Source of the DNA: Acidicaldus organivorans
GTDB taxonomy: Bacteria; Pseudomonadota; Alphaproteobacteria; Acetobacterales; Acetobacteraceae
Direction of reading: 5' to 3'
Assembly (NCBI GenBank): GCA_000759655.1
Contig: KN173917.1
Coordinates: 5,735-11,054 of the forward strand
DNA: 5,320 nucleotides
The position numbers and the translations under genes are program-made. How positions within the stretch are numbered: position 1 is the stretch's first letter; each line of letters starts with the position of its first letter. A model generated the notes under the pieces. That model was given only the letters and a program-made list of their open reading frames with translations, did not search any database and was not told the DNA's origin. Shown piece after piece: positions 1 through 5,320 of this stretch.

Positions 1-242
1 AACTCGCCCTTGACGTAGAGCTGGGGGATGGTCGGCCAGTTGGAGAACTGCTTGATCCCCTCGCGCAGCTCCGGATCCTCGAGCACATTGGCGCTGTGGA
101 AGGGAACGTTGAGATGGGTGAGGATTTGCACCACCCGCGCCGAGAACCCGCACTGGGGGAACATCGGCGTGCCCTTCATGTAGAGCATCACCGGATGGGT
201 GGTGATCTCCTCTTGAATCCGCTCGAAGACGGGGTTGCTCAT
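1..242 (-). CDS. grxD: Monothiol (CGFS-type) glutaredoxin, Grx4/GrxD family, 3' end beyond window
   Basis: Cytosolic glutaredoxin of the single-cysteine class, which binds a glutathione-ligated [2Fe-2S] cluster and passes clusters to other proteins, usually with a BolA partner. About 80 residues are visible. They show the family hallmarks: an N-terminal helix, then LYMKGTP at residues 20-26, the active motif CGFS at 31-34 and NWPTIPQLYVKG near 68-79 (WPT plus the cis-proline region that binds glutathione). E. coli GrxD is about 115 residues, so roughly 30-35 C-terminal residues are missing because the window ends, not because the gene is broken. The start at 242 is chosen because GAGGAG lies 6 bases upstream; an in-frame ATG at 266 would add eight residues (MGLNEEKP) but has no ribosome binding site. 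It follows the BolA-like gene after 56 bases on the same strand. Family assignment is very secure. Confidence 0.96.
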   Translation of the reverse strand, partial: MSNPVFERIQEEITTHPVMLYMKGTPMFPQCGFSARVVQILTHLNVPFHSANVLEDPELREGIKQFSNWPTIPQLYVKGE

Positions 243-248
243 CGGCTT

Positions 249-254
249 CTCCTC
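249..254 (-). promoter_or_regulatory. Ribosome binding site of grxD
   Basis: GAGGAG on the minus strand, 6 bases before the ATG at 242. It decides between that start and the in-frame ATG at 266, which has no purine-rich sequence in front of it. Confidence 0.75.
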
Positions 255-298
255 ATTCAGGCCCATATCGGGGTCGTTGCGGTCCTCTCGCGCGGCGC

Positions 299-532
299 TC
301 AGTCGGGGACCGAAGTCTGGAGCGCGAGCGCATGGAGCTCGCCTCCCATCCGTCCGCGCAGCGCGTCATAGACGAGCTGGTGCTGCTTGACGCGGGGAAG
401 GCCGCGGAAACGCTCGCTGATCACGGTGGCGGCGTAGTGATCGCCATCTCCAGCGAGATCCTCGATGATCACCCGCGCATCGGGGAGCGCCGCCTTGATC
501 AGCGCCTCGATCTCGCTTGCCGACATCGCCAT
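299..532 (-). CDS. bolA: BolA family protein (partner of CGFS glutaredoxin)
   Basis: A 77-residue BolA/IbaG-type protein, the normal length for the short members of the family. Visible motifs are LAGDGDHY at residues 26-33, the helix-turn segment VKQHQLVYDAL at 48-58, and GGELHALALQT at 63-73; His67 in LHAL is the invariant histidine known to ligate the shared [2Fe-2S] cluster in Grx-BolA heterodimers. The neighbour directly downstream is a CGFS glutaredoxin, so partnership is very likely (family knowledge plus context). The open frame extends up to 658 but that part overlaps purL in another frame; the start at 532 has GGAGGT 7 bases upstream. A second ATG at 526 (MSASEIE) is possible but is less well spaced. 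It could equally be named ibaG or bolA2; the stress-morphology role of E. coli BolA should not be assumed. Confidence 0.94.
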   Translation of the reverse strand: MAMSASEIEALIKAALPDARVIIEDLAGDGDHYAATVISERFRGLPRVKQHQLVYDALRGRMGGELHALALQTSVPD

Positions 533-539
533 GTGAGCC

Positions 540-547
540 ACCTCCCT
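540..547 (-). promoter_or_regulatory. Strong ribosome binding site of the BolA-family gene
   Basis: AGGGAGGT on the minus strand, with 7 bases between its end and the ATG at 532. It is the best Shine-Dalgarno match in the window and indicates that bolA-grxD translation is independent of the pur genes before it. It sets the start at 532 rather than 526. Confidence 0.75.
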
Positions 548-562
548 GCCCGGTCCAGAACG

Positions 563-579
563 GGGCGGCTCGGCCGCCC
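563..579 (-). other. GC-rich stem-loop between purL and the BolA-family gene
   Basis: On the minus strand GGGCGGC and GCCGCCC form a perfect 7-bp all-GC stem around a 3-base loop (CGA), 17 bases after the purL stop codon (597-599). No run of T follows it (next bases are CGTTCTGG), so it is not a typical intrinsic terminator. It could be a partial terminator, an RNA-processing barrier that lowers or stabilises one side of the transcript, or chance in GC-rich DNA. Confidence 0.5.
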
Positions 580-610
580 TCAACCGCTTCCCTCCCTCAA
601 CCGCTTCCTT
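577..610. repeat. 17-bp tandem duplication across the purL stop codon
   Basis: Two adjacent 17-bp units on the plus strand, 577-593 (CCCTCAACCGCTTCCCT) and 594-610 (CCCTCAACCGCTTCCTT), differ at one base. On the coding strand the upstream unit holds the last PurL codons and the TGA; the second copy lies just behind the stop. It looks like a recent slippage duplication and does not change the PurL protein. Confidence 0.85.
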
Positions 611-2792
611 CCATGAAAGCCGGAAAGAACCTCTCATGGCACGCGCGGAGGGATGCAAGCGATATGGTCGTCCCCTCGGGCAGAGTCAAATCCCGCCCCC
701 CGCTCCGCCCGATCAGGCGCGCCGCTATCCCGGCCGCCTCGGCGCGGGCGAGAAGCGCCGCGCCATCGCTGGTGGCGAGCAGGTAGCGTCCCTGATCCTC
801 GCCGAACCAGAAGGCATGGGGCGGAAGACCGGCGGGGCCGGGAAGGAGGCTCACCCCGGTATTCCCGGCGAGCGCCATTTCGGCCACCGCGATGAGGAGG
901 CCGCCATCGGAGAGGTCATGGGAGGCGGCGATGCGGCCCGCCGCGATCTCGGCGCGGACGAATTCGCCGCACCGGCGCTCGGCGGCGAGATCGAGCAGGG
1001 GCGGGGCGCCGGCCTGGAGGCCGAGGATCTCGCGCAGCCACAGGCTCTGGCCGAGCGCGCCCTGCGTTGCGCCGATGAGGACGAGATCAAGGCCCGGGGC
1101 GAGCGCGATCCCGCGCGCCTGAGCTGCGTCCTCGAGCACGCCAAGCCCGCCCACCACCGGGGTGGGGAGGATGGCGCGGCCTTCCGTTTCGTTATAGAAA
1201 CTGACATTGCCGCTCACCACCGGAAAGTCGAGGGCGCGGGCGGCCTCGGCCATCCCCTCGATGGCGAGCGCGAACTGGCCCATGATCTCGGGCTTTTCCG
1301 GATTGCCGAAATTGAGATTGTCGGTGAAGGCAAGCGGTCGGGCATCCACCGCGCAGAGATTGCGCCAGGCCTCGGCCACCGCCTGCGCCCCGCCGAGGCG
1401 GGGATCGGCGGCGCAATAGCGAGGCGCGCAGTCGGTGGTGAGGGCGAGCGCCAGAAGGTGCCCCTCGATCCGCACCACCGCGGCATCCGCCGCTCCTGGC
1501 CGCTTGACCGTCTCGCCCCCCACCGTCGCGTCATACTGGTGCCACACCCAGGCGCGCGAGCAGCGATCGGGCGAGGCGAGCAGCCGCTCGAGCGCCGCGG
1601 CGAGCCCCACCGGATCCTGCGCCGCCGCCTCTCCCGGAGGCGGCGGGGGGGGCGGGGCCTGGCGCGGCCGGTCATAGACCGGGGCTTCGGTGGCGAGCGG
1701 CCCGAGCGGGATGTCGGCTTCGATCCGCCCTTGATGGCGGACGACGAGGCGGCCGGTGTCGGTGAGGCGGCCGATCACCGCCACATCGAGCCCCCATTTG
1801 CGGAAGATGCGTTCGGCGAGCGCCTCGCGGCCGGGGCGGAGGATCATCAGCATCCGCTCCTGGCTCTCGGAGAGCATCATCTCGTAGGCGGTCATCCCGG
1901 TCTCGCGCTGGGGCACGCGGTCGAGGTCGAGCTCGATGCCGAGCCCGCCCTTGCCCGCCATCTCCACCGAGGAGCTGGTGAGCCCCGCCGCCCCCATGTC
2001 CTGGATGGCGACGATGGCGTCGGTCTCCATCAGTTCCAGACAGGCCTCGATGAGGAGCTTCTCGACGAAGGGATCGCCGATCTGCACGGTGGGGCGCTTG
2101 GTCTCGGCATCGGCACCGAACTCGGCGCTCGCCATGGTCGCCCCGTGGATGCCATCGCGCCCCGTCTTGGCCCCGACATAGACCACCGGATTGCCCACCC
2201 CGGAGGCGCGGGAGAGGAAGATGCGATCGGCCCGCGCCACCCCCACCGTCATCGCATTGACCAACGGGTTGGTGTTGTAGGCGGGATGGAAATCGATCTC
2301 GCCCCCCACCGTGGGCACGCCCACGCAGTTGCCGTAGCCGCCGATGCCGCGCACCACGCCATCGACGATGCGCCGGGTGAGCGGATGGGCGGGATCCCCG
2401 AAGCGGAGCGCGTTCAGGTTGGCGATCGGGCGCGCCCCCATGGTGAAGACGTCGCGCAGGATGCCGCCCACCCCGGTCGCCGCCCCCTGATACGGCTCGA
2501 TGAAGCTCGGGTGGTTGTGGCTCTCGATCTTGAAGACGGCGGCGAGCCCCTCGCCGATCGCCACCACCCCGGCATTCTCGCCCGGGCCGTGGAGGACCCA
2601 GGGCGCCTCGGTGGGAAGTTTGCGGAGCCAGATGCGCGAGGACTTGTAGGAGCAGTGCTCCGACCACATCACCGCGAAAATGCCGAGTTCGGTAAGCGAG
2701 GGGATGCGGCCGAGAATGGCCTGCACCCGGGCGTATTCGTCGTCGTTGAGCCCGAAGGCGCGGGCGAGTTCGGGAGTGACGGCGGCGCTCAT
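597..2792 (-). CDS. purL: Phosphoribosylformylglycinamidine synthase subunit PurL
   Basis: Synthetase subunit of FGAM synthase: it uses ATP and ammonia delivered from PurQ to turn FGAR into FGAM in the cytosol. The product has 731 residues, the usual size of the small PurL that works with separate PurS and PurQ. Landmarks: MWSEHCSYK at residues 42-50 (catalytic-region histidine 46), [10 protein letters not shown] at 87-96, GGEIDFHP at 163-170, [12 protein letters not shown] at 264-275, [10 protein letters not shown] at 491-500, SGNVSFYNE at 527-535 and SHDLSDGG at 624-631. The two AIRS-like halves are joined by a linker holding seven consecutive prolines (380-386). The start at 2792 fits the family N-terminus and overlaps the purQ stop by ATGA; the longer open frame up to 3140 is purQ read in another frame. 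Its own ribosome binding site is weak (GAGG, 10 bases away), so coupling to purQ is likely. Confidence 0.98.
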   Translation of the reverse strand: MSAAVTPELARAFGLNDDEYARVQAILGRIPSLTELGIFAVMWSEHCSYKSSRIWLRKLPTEAPWVLHGPGENAGVVAIGEGLAAVFKIESHNHPSFIEPYQGAATGVGGILRDVFTMGARPIANLNALRFGDPAHPLTRRIVDGVVRGIGGYGNCVGVPTVGGEIDFHPAYNTNPLVNAMTVGVARADRIFLSRASGVGNPVVYVGAKTGRDGIHGATMASAEFGADAETKRPTVQIGDPFVEKLLIEACLELMETDAIVAIQDMGAAGLTSSSVEMAGKGGLGIELDLDRVPQRETGMTAYEMMLSESQERMLMILRPGREALAERIFRKWGLDVAVIGRLTDTGRLVVRHQGRIEADIPLGPLATEAPVYDRPRQAPPPPPPPGEAAAQDPVGLAAALERLLASPDRCSRAWVWHQYDATVGGETVKRPGAADAAVVRIEGHLLALALTTDCAPRYCAADPRLGGAQAVAEAWRNLCAVDARPLAFTDNLNFGNPEKPEIMGQFALAIEGMAEAARALDFPVVSGNVSFYNETEGRAILPTPVVGGLGVLEDAAQARGIALAPGLDLVLIGATQGALGQSLWLREILGLQAGAPPLLDLAAERRCGEFVRAEIAAGRIAASHDLSDGGLLIAVAEMALAGNTGVSLLPGPAGLPPHAFWFGEDQGRYLLATSDGAALLARAEAAGIAARLIGRSGGRDLTLPEGTTISLASLRACHERFFPAFMEGSG

Positions 2793-3481
2793 GCGGCGAG
2801 CGCCTCGGCGAGACCGGTGAAGAGGGGAAGCCCGTCCTCGCCGCCGATCACCGGATCGACCAGATCCTCGGGATGGGGCATCAGGCCGAGCACGCGAAGA
2901 TTGGCGGAGTAGATGCCGGCGATGTGGTTCATGCTGCCATTGGGGTTGGCCTCGCGGGCAAGCTCGCCCGCCGGGGGGGTATAGCGGAACGCGATGAGCC
3001 CCTCGCCTTCGAGGCGGGCGAGGGTGGCGGGATCGGCGAAGTAATTGCCATCGCCATGCGCCATCGGGGCGCGGAAGACGGCGCCTTTCTGGAAGTGGCG
3101 GGTGAAGGCGGTATCGGCCCGCTCCACCCGGAGATGGCAATCCTGGGCGAGGAAGCGGAGGGTGACGTTGCGCAACAGCGCCCCGGGCAGGATCCCGGCC
3201 TCGATCAGGATCTGAAACCCATTGCAGATGCCGAGCACGTAGCCGCCGCGGGCGGCGAAGGCGCGCACCGCGGTCATCACCGGCGAAAGCGCCGCCATCG
3301 CCCCGGGACGGAGATAATCGCCGTAGGAGAACCCCCCCGGCAGCACGACCAGATCAAGCCCGGCAAGATCGCTCTCCTCGTGCCAGATAAGGCGCGGACG
3401 CGGCGCGCCGGCGCGGACGAAAGCGGTGAGCACGTCGCGCTCGCGATTGGTGCCGGGAAAGAGGACGACGCCCACCCGCAT
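2789..3481 (-). CDS. purQ: Phosphoribosylformylglycinamidine synthase subunit PurQ (glutaminase)
   Basis: Class I glutamine amidotransferase subunit of FGAM synthase; it hydrolyses glutamine and channels ammonia to PurL with PurS holding the complex together. The 230 residues match the family length. The catalytic triad is visible: Cys86 in GICNGFQ (84-90), His203 and Glu205 in MPHPE (201-205). Other family motifs are FPGTNRERD (8-16), [15 protein letters not shown] (47-61) and AHGDGNYF (141-148). The ATG at 3481 is the canonical start, since [10 protein letters not shown] is the expected first strand. It lies 2 bases after the stop of the small exported-protein gene, and the 20 bases before it (mostly C and T) contain no Shine-Dalgarno match, so translation probably depends on ribosomes finishing the preceding gene. 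Its stop overlaps purL by ATGA. Confidence 0.98.
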   Translation of the reverse strand: MRVGVVLFPGTNRERDVLTAFVRAGAPRPRLIWHEESDLAGLDLVVLPGGFSYGDYLRPGAMAALSPVMTAVRAFAARGGYVLGICNGFQILIEAGILPGALLRNVTLRFLAQDCHLRVERADTAFTRHFQKGAVFRAPMAHGDGNYFADPATLARLEGEGLIAFRYTPPAGELAREANPNGSMNHIAGIYSANLRVLGLMPHPEDLVDPVIGGEDGLPLFTGLAEALAA

Positions 3482-3483
3482 GG

Positions 3484-3840
3484 TCAGCGCGGGCAGGGAT
3501 AGAGGGTGCGAAGCGCCCCGCTCACCGCGGCGGCGGCATTCGCCTCTGGCGCGGGATGGCGGCGAAGCTCGGCGAGCACCGCCTCGCGCAGGCTGCGCAC
3601 CGCGACCCCCGCCGGGACGCAGACCTCACCGCGCTGGAGCGCCGTATCCGCCACGCCCACGATATAGCCGGCGCAGTCCGCCTCGCTCGCCGGATCATGG
3701 GCCGCGCAGGCGCGAAGGAGCCGTTCCTCGCTGATGAAGGCCGCCGAAGCGGGGCGCGCCGCCCCCACCATCCCGAGCCCGAGGACGAGACCGCTGAGCG
3801 CGGCCAACGCCAACGAAACGCCGCTGATCCCCCTCATCAT
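3484..3840 (-). CDS. Small exported four-cysteine protein, Rap1a/Tai-family-like
   Basis: A 118-residue protein. It begins with a Sec-type signal peptide: Arg3, a hydrophobic stretch at about residues 5-26 and the cleavage-like ASA at 31-33, leaving about 85 residues in the periplasm. No lipobox cysteine is present. The mature part shows LLRACAA (41-47), [12 protein letters not shown] (56-67), CVP (74-76) and a C-terminal LYPCP (113-117). The four cysteines (45, 56, 74, 116) suggest two disulfides. This pattern (C..., C-GY-x-G-x-x-D, CVP, hP, final PCP) matches my memory of the Rap1a/Tai family, named for immunity proteins against type VI secretion amidase effectors; many members lie nowhere near effectors and have no known role. 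GAGGAG lies 5 bases before the ATG at 3840, which overlaps the purS stop as ATGA; the next codon is also ATG (3837). No amidase or secretion gene is nearby, so an immunity role is not supported here. Confidence 0.82.
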   Translation of the reverse strand: MMRGISGVSLALAALSGLVLGLGMVGAARPASAAFISEERLLRACAAHDPASEADCAGYIVGVADTALQRGEVCVPAGVAVRSLREAVLAELRRHPAPEANAAAAVSGALRTLYPCPR

Positions 3841-4115
3841 GCGCTCTCCTCGATCCGCAGGGTGTAACGCTGGATGATCGGATTGGCGAGCAGGCGCTCG
3901 GCCATCTCGCGCACCCGCCGCTCGGCCTCGGCGCGGTCGGCGGCGGTGAGCGAGAGCGTGATCACCTTCCCCGCATGCACCGTCTCGACTTCCGAAAAGC
4001 CGAGCCCCTTGAGGGCGCGTTCGATCGCCTGGCCCTCGGGGTCGAGCACCCCCTCCTTGGGCAGCACGGTGACGGTGGCGTTGAAATGGAGGGTAACGGG
4101 AAGGGGGGCGCTCAC
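3837..4115 (-). CDS. purS: Phosphoribosylformylglycinamidine synthase subunit PurS
   Basis: Small structural subunit that bridges PurQ and PurL and supports ammonia transfer in FGAM synthase; PurS acts as a dimer in the known complexes. The 92 residues carry the family core [18 protein letters not shown] (18-35), LGF (38-40), HAGKVITL (47-54) and an ending of the expected kind, [14 protein letters not shown] (75-88). It is somewhat longer than the usual 80 or so, mainly through an N-terminal addition of about 11 residues. The start is GTG at 4115-4113: it overlaps the purC stop as GTGA and has GGAG 8 bases upstream; no in-frame ATG is available near the conserved core. Its stop overlaps the following gene's ATG. 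Tight overlaps on both sides indicate translational coupling. Confidence 0.95.
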   Translation of the reverse strand: MSAPLPVTLHFNATVTVLPKEGVLDPEGQAIERALKGLGFSEVETVHAGKVITLSLTAADRAEAERRVREMAERLLANPIIQRYTLRIEESA

Positions 4116-4876
4116 TGCATGGTCTCCGGTCCCTTGAGGTCACGCGCGCCCGCCTCGGGCATGATGCCGAGCCGGCGCGCCACTTCCTGGTAGGCCTCCT
4201 CCACCCCGCCCAGGTCGCGGCGGAAACGGTCCTTGTCCATCCGCTCGTTGGTCTTGGCGTCCCACAGGCGGCAATTGTCGGGGCTGATCTCGTCGGCGAG
4301 CATGATACGCATCTCGTCGTTCTCCCAGAGCCGCCCGAATTCGAGCTTGAAATCGACGAGAACGATGCCGACGCCGAGGAAGAGGCCGGTGAGGAAGTCA
4401 TTGATGCGCAAGGAGAGGGCGACGATGTCGTCAAGATCCTGCGGCGAGGCCCAGCCGAAGGCGGTGATGTGCTCCTCGCTCACCATCGGGTCGTTGAGCG
4501 CGTCGTTCTTGTAATAATACTCGATGATCGAGCGGGGGAGCCGGGTGCCCTCGGGGATGCCGAGCCGGTTGGAGAGGCTGCCCGCGGCGATGTTGCGCAC
4601 CACCACTTCGAGGGGGATGATCTCCACCTCGCGGATGAGCTGTTCGCGCATGTTGAGGCGGCGGATGAAATGGGTGGGGATGCCGATCTCGCCGAGCCTC
4701 AGCATGAGATATTCGCTGATGCGGTTGTTGATGACGCCTTTGCCGGTGATCACGCCCTTCTTCTGGGCGTTGAAGGCGGTGGCGTCGTCCTTGAAATACT
4801 GCACGAGGGTGCCCGGTTCAGGCCCCTCGAACAGAATCTTGGCTTTCCCTTCGTAAAGCTGCCGGCGACGGGCCAT
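4112..4876 (-). CDS. purC: Phosphoribosylaminoimidazole-succinocarboxamide synthase (SAICAR synthase)
   Basis: Joins CAIR and aspartate with ATP to form SAICAR in purine biosynthesis. The 254 residues match the bacterial single-domain form. Visible motifs are [10 protein letters not shown] (7-16, the N-terminal nucleotide-binding hairpin), [13 protein letters not shown] (28-40), the first signature [15 protein letters not shown] (86-100), the second signature LVDFKLEFG (173-181) and [12 protein letters not shown] (195-206). The ATG at 4876 gives the usual [13 protein letters not shown] start, with GAGGA 9 bases upstream. It is the first gene of the pur cluster: an 89-base gap with a candidate promoter and a stem-loop precedes it, and its TGA overlaps the GTG of purS. 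Confidence 0.98.
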   Translation of the reverse strand: MARRRQLYEGKAKILFEGPEPGTLVQYFKDDATAFNAQKKGVITGKGVINNRISEYLMLRLGEIGIPTHFIRRLNMREQLIREVEIIPLEVVVRNIAAGSLSNRLGIPEGTRLPRSIIEYYYKNDALNDPMVSEEHITAFGWASPQDLDDIVALSLRINDFLTGLFLGVGIVLVDFKLEFGRLWENDEMRIMLADEISPDNCRLWDAKTNERMDKDRFRRDLGGVEEAYQEVARRLGIMPEAGARDLKGPETMQ

Positions 4877-4885
4877 GGTCGTTCA

Positions 4886-4890
4886 TCCTC
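4886..4890 (-). promoter_or_regulatory. Ribosome binding site of purC
   Basis: GAGGA on the minus strand, 9 bases before the ATG at 4876 and 7 bases after the leader stem-loop ends. An ATG at 4886 overlaps it but is out of frame with purC. Confidence 0.6.
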
Positions 4891-4897
4891 GTCCCGC

Positions 4898-4922
4898 CCA
4901 GGCTCCGCCACTCGGGGCCTGG
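4898..4922 (-). other. Stem-loop in the presumed purC leader
   Basis: Arms CCAGGC and GCCTGG pair perfectly, and the helix continues inward by three more pairs (CCG/CGG) after one mismatch, closing a 5-base loop. In the purC-sense RNA the mismatch is C-A; in the opposite strand it would be a G-T wobble. No T run follows on either strand, so it is not a classic terminator for the upstream gene. Its place between the candidate promoter and the ribosome binding site suggests a 5' leader structure affecting mRNA stability or initiation. Function is inference. Confidence 0.55.
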
Positions 4923-4934
4923 ACGCACGGTTTC

Positions 4935-4961
4935 GATATAGCGAAGGCGAGGCTTGCGCAA
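4935..4961 (-). promoter_or_regulatory. Candidate promoter of the purC operon
   Basis: On the minus strand TTGCGC (4961-4956) is followed after 15 bases by TATATC (4940-4935), in the only sizeable gap ahead of purC and in a locally AT-richer stretch. The spacer is shorter than the usual 17, and the -35 matches TTGACA at only four positions, so the assignment rests mainly on the -10 and on position. TTGCGCAA at 4954-4961 is an 8-base palindrome that covers the -35 and could be part of an operator. Confidence 0.4.
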
Positions 4962-4965
4962 AAGA

Positions 4966-5320
4966 TCACGCCCCCACCCCTTCCGCGGCAAGCGCCACCG
5001 GCTCGTACGGCGCGCGGTCGGGCGGGCCTTTGGCGAAGCGCCAGACCACCTCGCCCGTCTTCGCGATGGCGAGCAGCGAGGAACAGACCGTCCCGAACCC
5101 GCCTTGCGGGGTGATGTTGATCTGGCTCTCGATCTCGCCCGAACGGTCGGCGAGGAGCGCCGGCCATTCTCCCCAGTCGGCTGGCGGGGCGGGGGGACGG
5201 GCGAGGCGGAAGCGGGGGAGATACTGGGCGACGCGCGGGCTCGTCATGTCGTTGGGATCGCGCGCGGTGATCATGTAGAGCCCTTCCTCGAGCTCCGTCA
5301 CCTGCGGGGTGCCGGCGGCG
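4966..5320 (-). CDS. NRDE (TANGO2-like) family protein, C-terminal part, 5' end beyond window
   Basis: The last 117 residues of a protein whose frame is open to the window edge. They contain GLYMITARDPNDMTSPRV, YLPRFRLARPP, WPALLADRSG, GGFGTVCSSLLAI and VWRFAKGPPDRAPYEPV, in the order expected for the C-terminus of bacterial NRDE-family proteins (related to eukaryotic TANGO2; members start with an NRDE sequence that lies outside this window). Biochemical function in bacteria is not established. A GTG at 5301 could be read as a start but lies in the middle of the conserved region, so it is an internal codon. It precedes purC by 89 bases on the same strand; a promoter in that gap suggests it is a separate unit, though read-through is possible because no clear terminator is seen. 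Confidence 0.78.
   Translation of the reverse strand, partial: AAGTPQVTELEEGLYMITARDPNDMTSPRVAQYLPRFRLARPPAPPADWGEWPALLADRSGEIESQINITPQGGFGTVCSSLLAIAKTGEVVWRFAKGPPDRAPYEPVALAAEGVGA

Noticed and set aside
1672..2667. 331-codon minus-strand frame inside purL
   Set aside because: It is purL read in another frame, rich in Arg, Gly and His, with no conserved motif; the purL frame carries all family signatures.
636..2912. 758-codon open frame on the plus strand, antisense to purL and the end of purQ
   Set aside because: Its protein has low-complexity composition rich in Gly, Ala, His, Arg and Glu, resembles no family I know, and mirrors purL codons in the frame where GC-rich third positions suppress stops. 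PurL on the other strand is certain. Shadow frame.
3484..3840. Reading the Rap1a/Tai-like gene as type VI secretion immunity with a nearby effector
   Set aside because: Every neighbour is a purine or Fe-S gene; no amidase, Hcp, VgrG or PAAR protein is visible. Only the family resemblance supports immunity, which is not enough.
3841..4434. Upstream extension of the Rap1a/Tai-like frame to 4434 (316 codons in total)
   Set aside because: The extra part lies over purS and purC in another frame and is Ser/Arg/Pro-rich noise. The signal peptide, ribosome binding site and ATGA overlap fix the start at 3840.
4898..4922. Intrinsic terminator of the NRDE gene
   Set aside because: The stem is strong but there is no T tract after it on the minus strand, and it lies downstream of the candidate purC promoter, so a leader structure fits better.
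4956..4971. Partial resemblance to the E. coli PurR box (GCGCAAAAGATCACGC)
   Set aside because: About 10 of 16 positions agree with the consensus, but the central CG is lost, the site runs into the NRDE stop codon, and enterobacterial LacI-type PurR is not expected in alphaproteobacteria.
4469..5278. 269-codon plus-strand open frame across purC, its promoter region and the NRDE gene
   Set aside because: It is antisense to the well-conserved PurC and NRDE sequences, ignores the gene boundary and shows no recognisable motif. Treated as a GC-driven shadow.

Overview
The window is GC-rich DNA from a proteobacterium, most likely an alphaproteobacterium. The order purC-purS-...-purQ-purL-bolA-grxD, the small (about 730-residue) separate-subunit form of PurL, and an NRDE-family gene upstream all fit that class; Rhodospirillales or Acetobacteraceae would be my guess but cannot be proved from this window. 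All real genes lie on the minus strand, so the cluster is transcribed from high to low coordinates. Coding density is very high and no stretch longer than about 90 bases lacks a gene.

Layout in transcription order. (1) 5320-4966: C-terminal part of an NRDE/TANGO2-like protein whose start lies outside the window. (2) 4965-4877: an 89-base gap with a candidate promoter and a strong stem-loop in the presumed purC leader. (3) purC (4876-4112), SAICAR synthase. (4) purS (4115-3837, GTG start), overlapping purC by GTGA. (5) A small exported four-cysteine protein that resembles the Rap1a/Tai family (3840-3484), overlapping purS by ATGA. (6) purQ (3481-2789), beginning 2 bases after that gene's stop and without a visible Shine-Dalgarno sequence. 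(7) purL (2792-597), overlapping purQ by ATGA. (8) A 64-base gap with the end of a 17-bp tandem duplication and a GC-rich hairpin. (9) A BolA-family gene (532-299) with a strong ribosome binding site. (10) A 56-base gap, then grxD (242 to the window edge), a monothiol CGFS glutaredoxin cut off at its C-terminus.

How the genes work together. PurS, PurQ and PurL are the three subunits of formylglycinamidine ribonucleotide synthase (step 4 of purine biosynthesis) and PurC acts at the SAICAR step further along the same pathway. The BolA-like protein and the CGFS glutaredoxin are established partners that share a [2Fe-2S] cluster in iron handling and Fe-S trafficking; they appear to be the tail of the same transcription unit. 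The out-of-place member is the signal-peptide-bearing Rap1a/Tai-like gene wedged between purS and purQ, translationally linked on both sides to cytosolic purine enzymes. That is the most interesting feature I found; I see no mobile element, CRISPR array, tRNA or rRNA.
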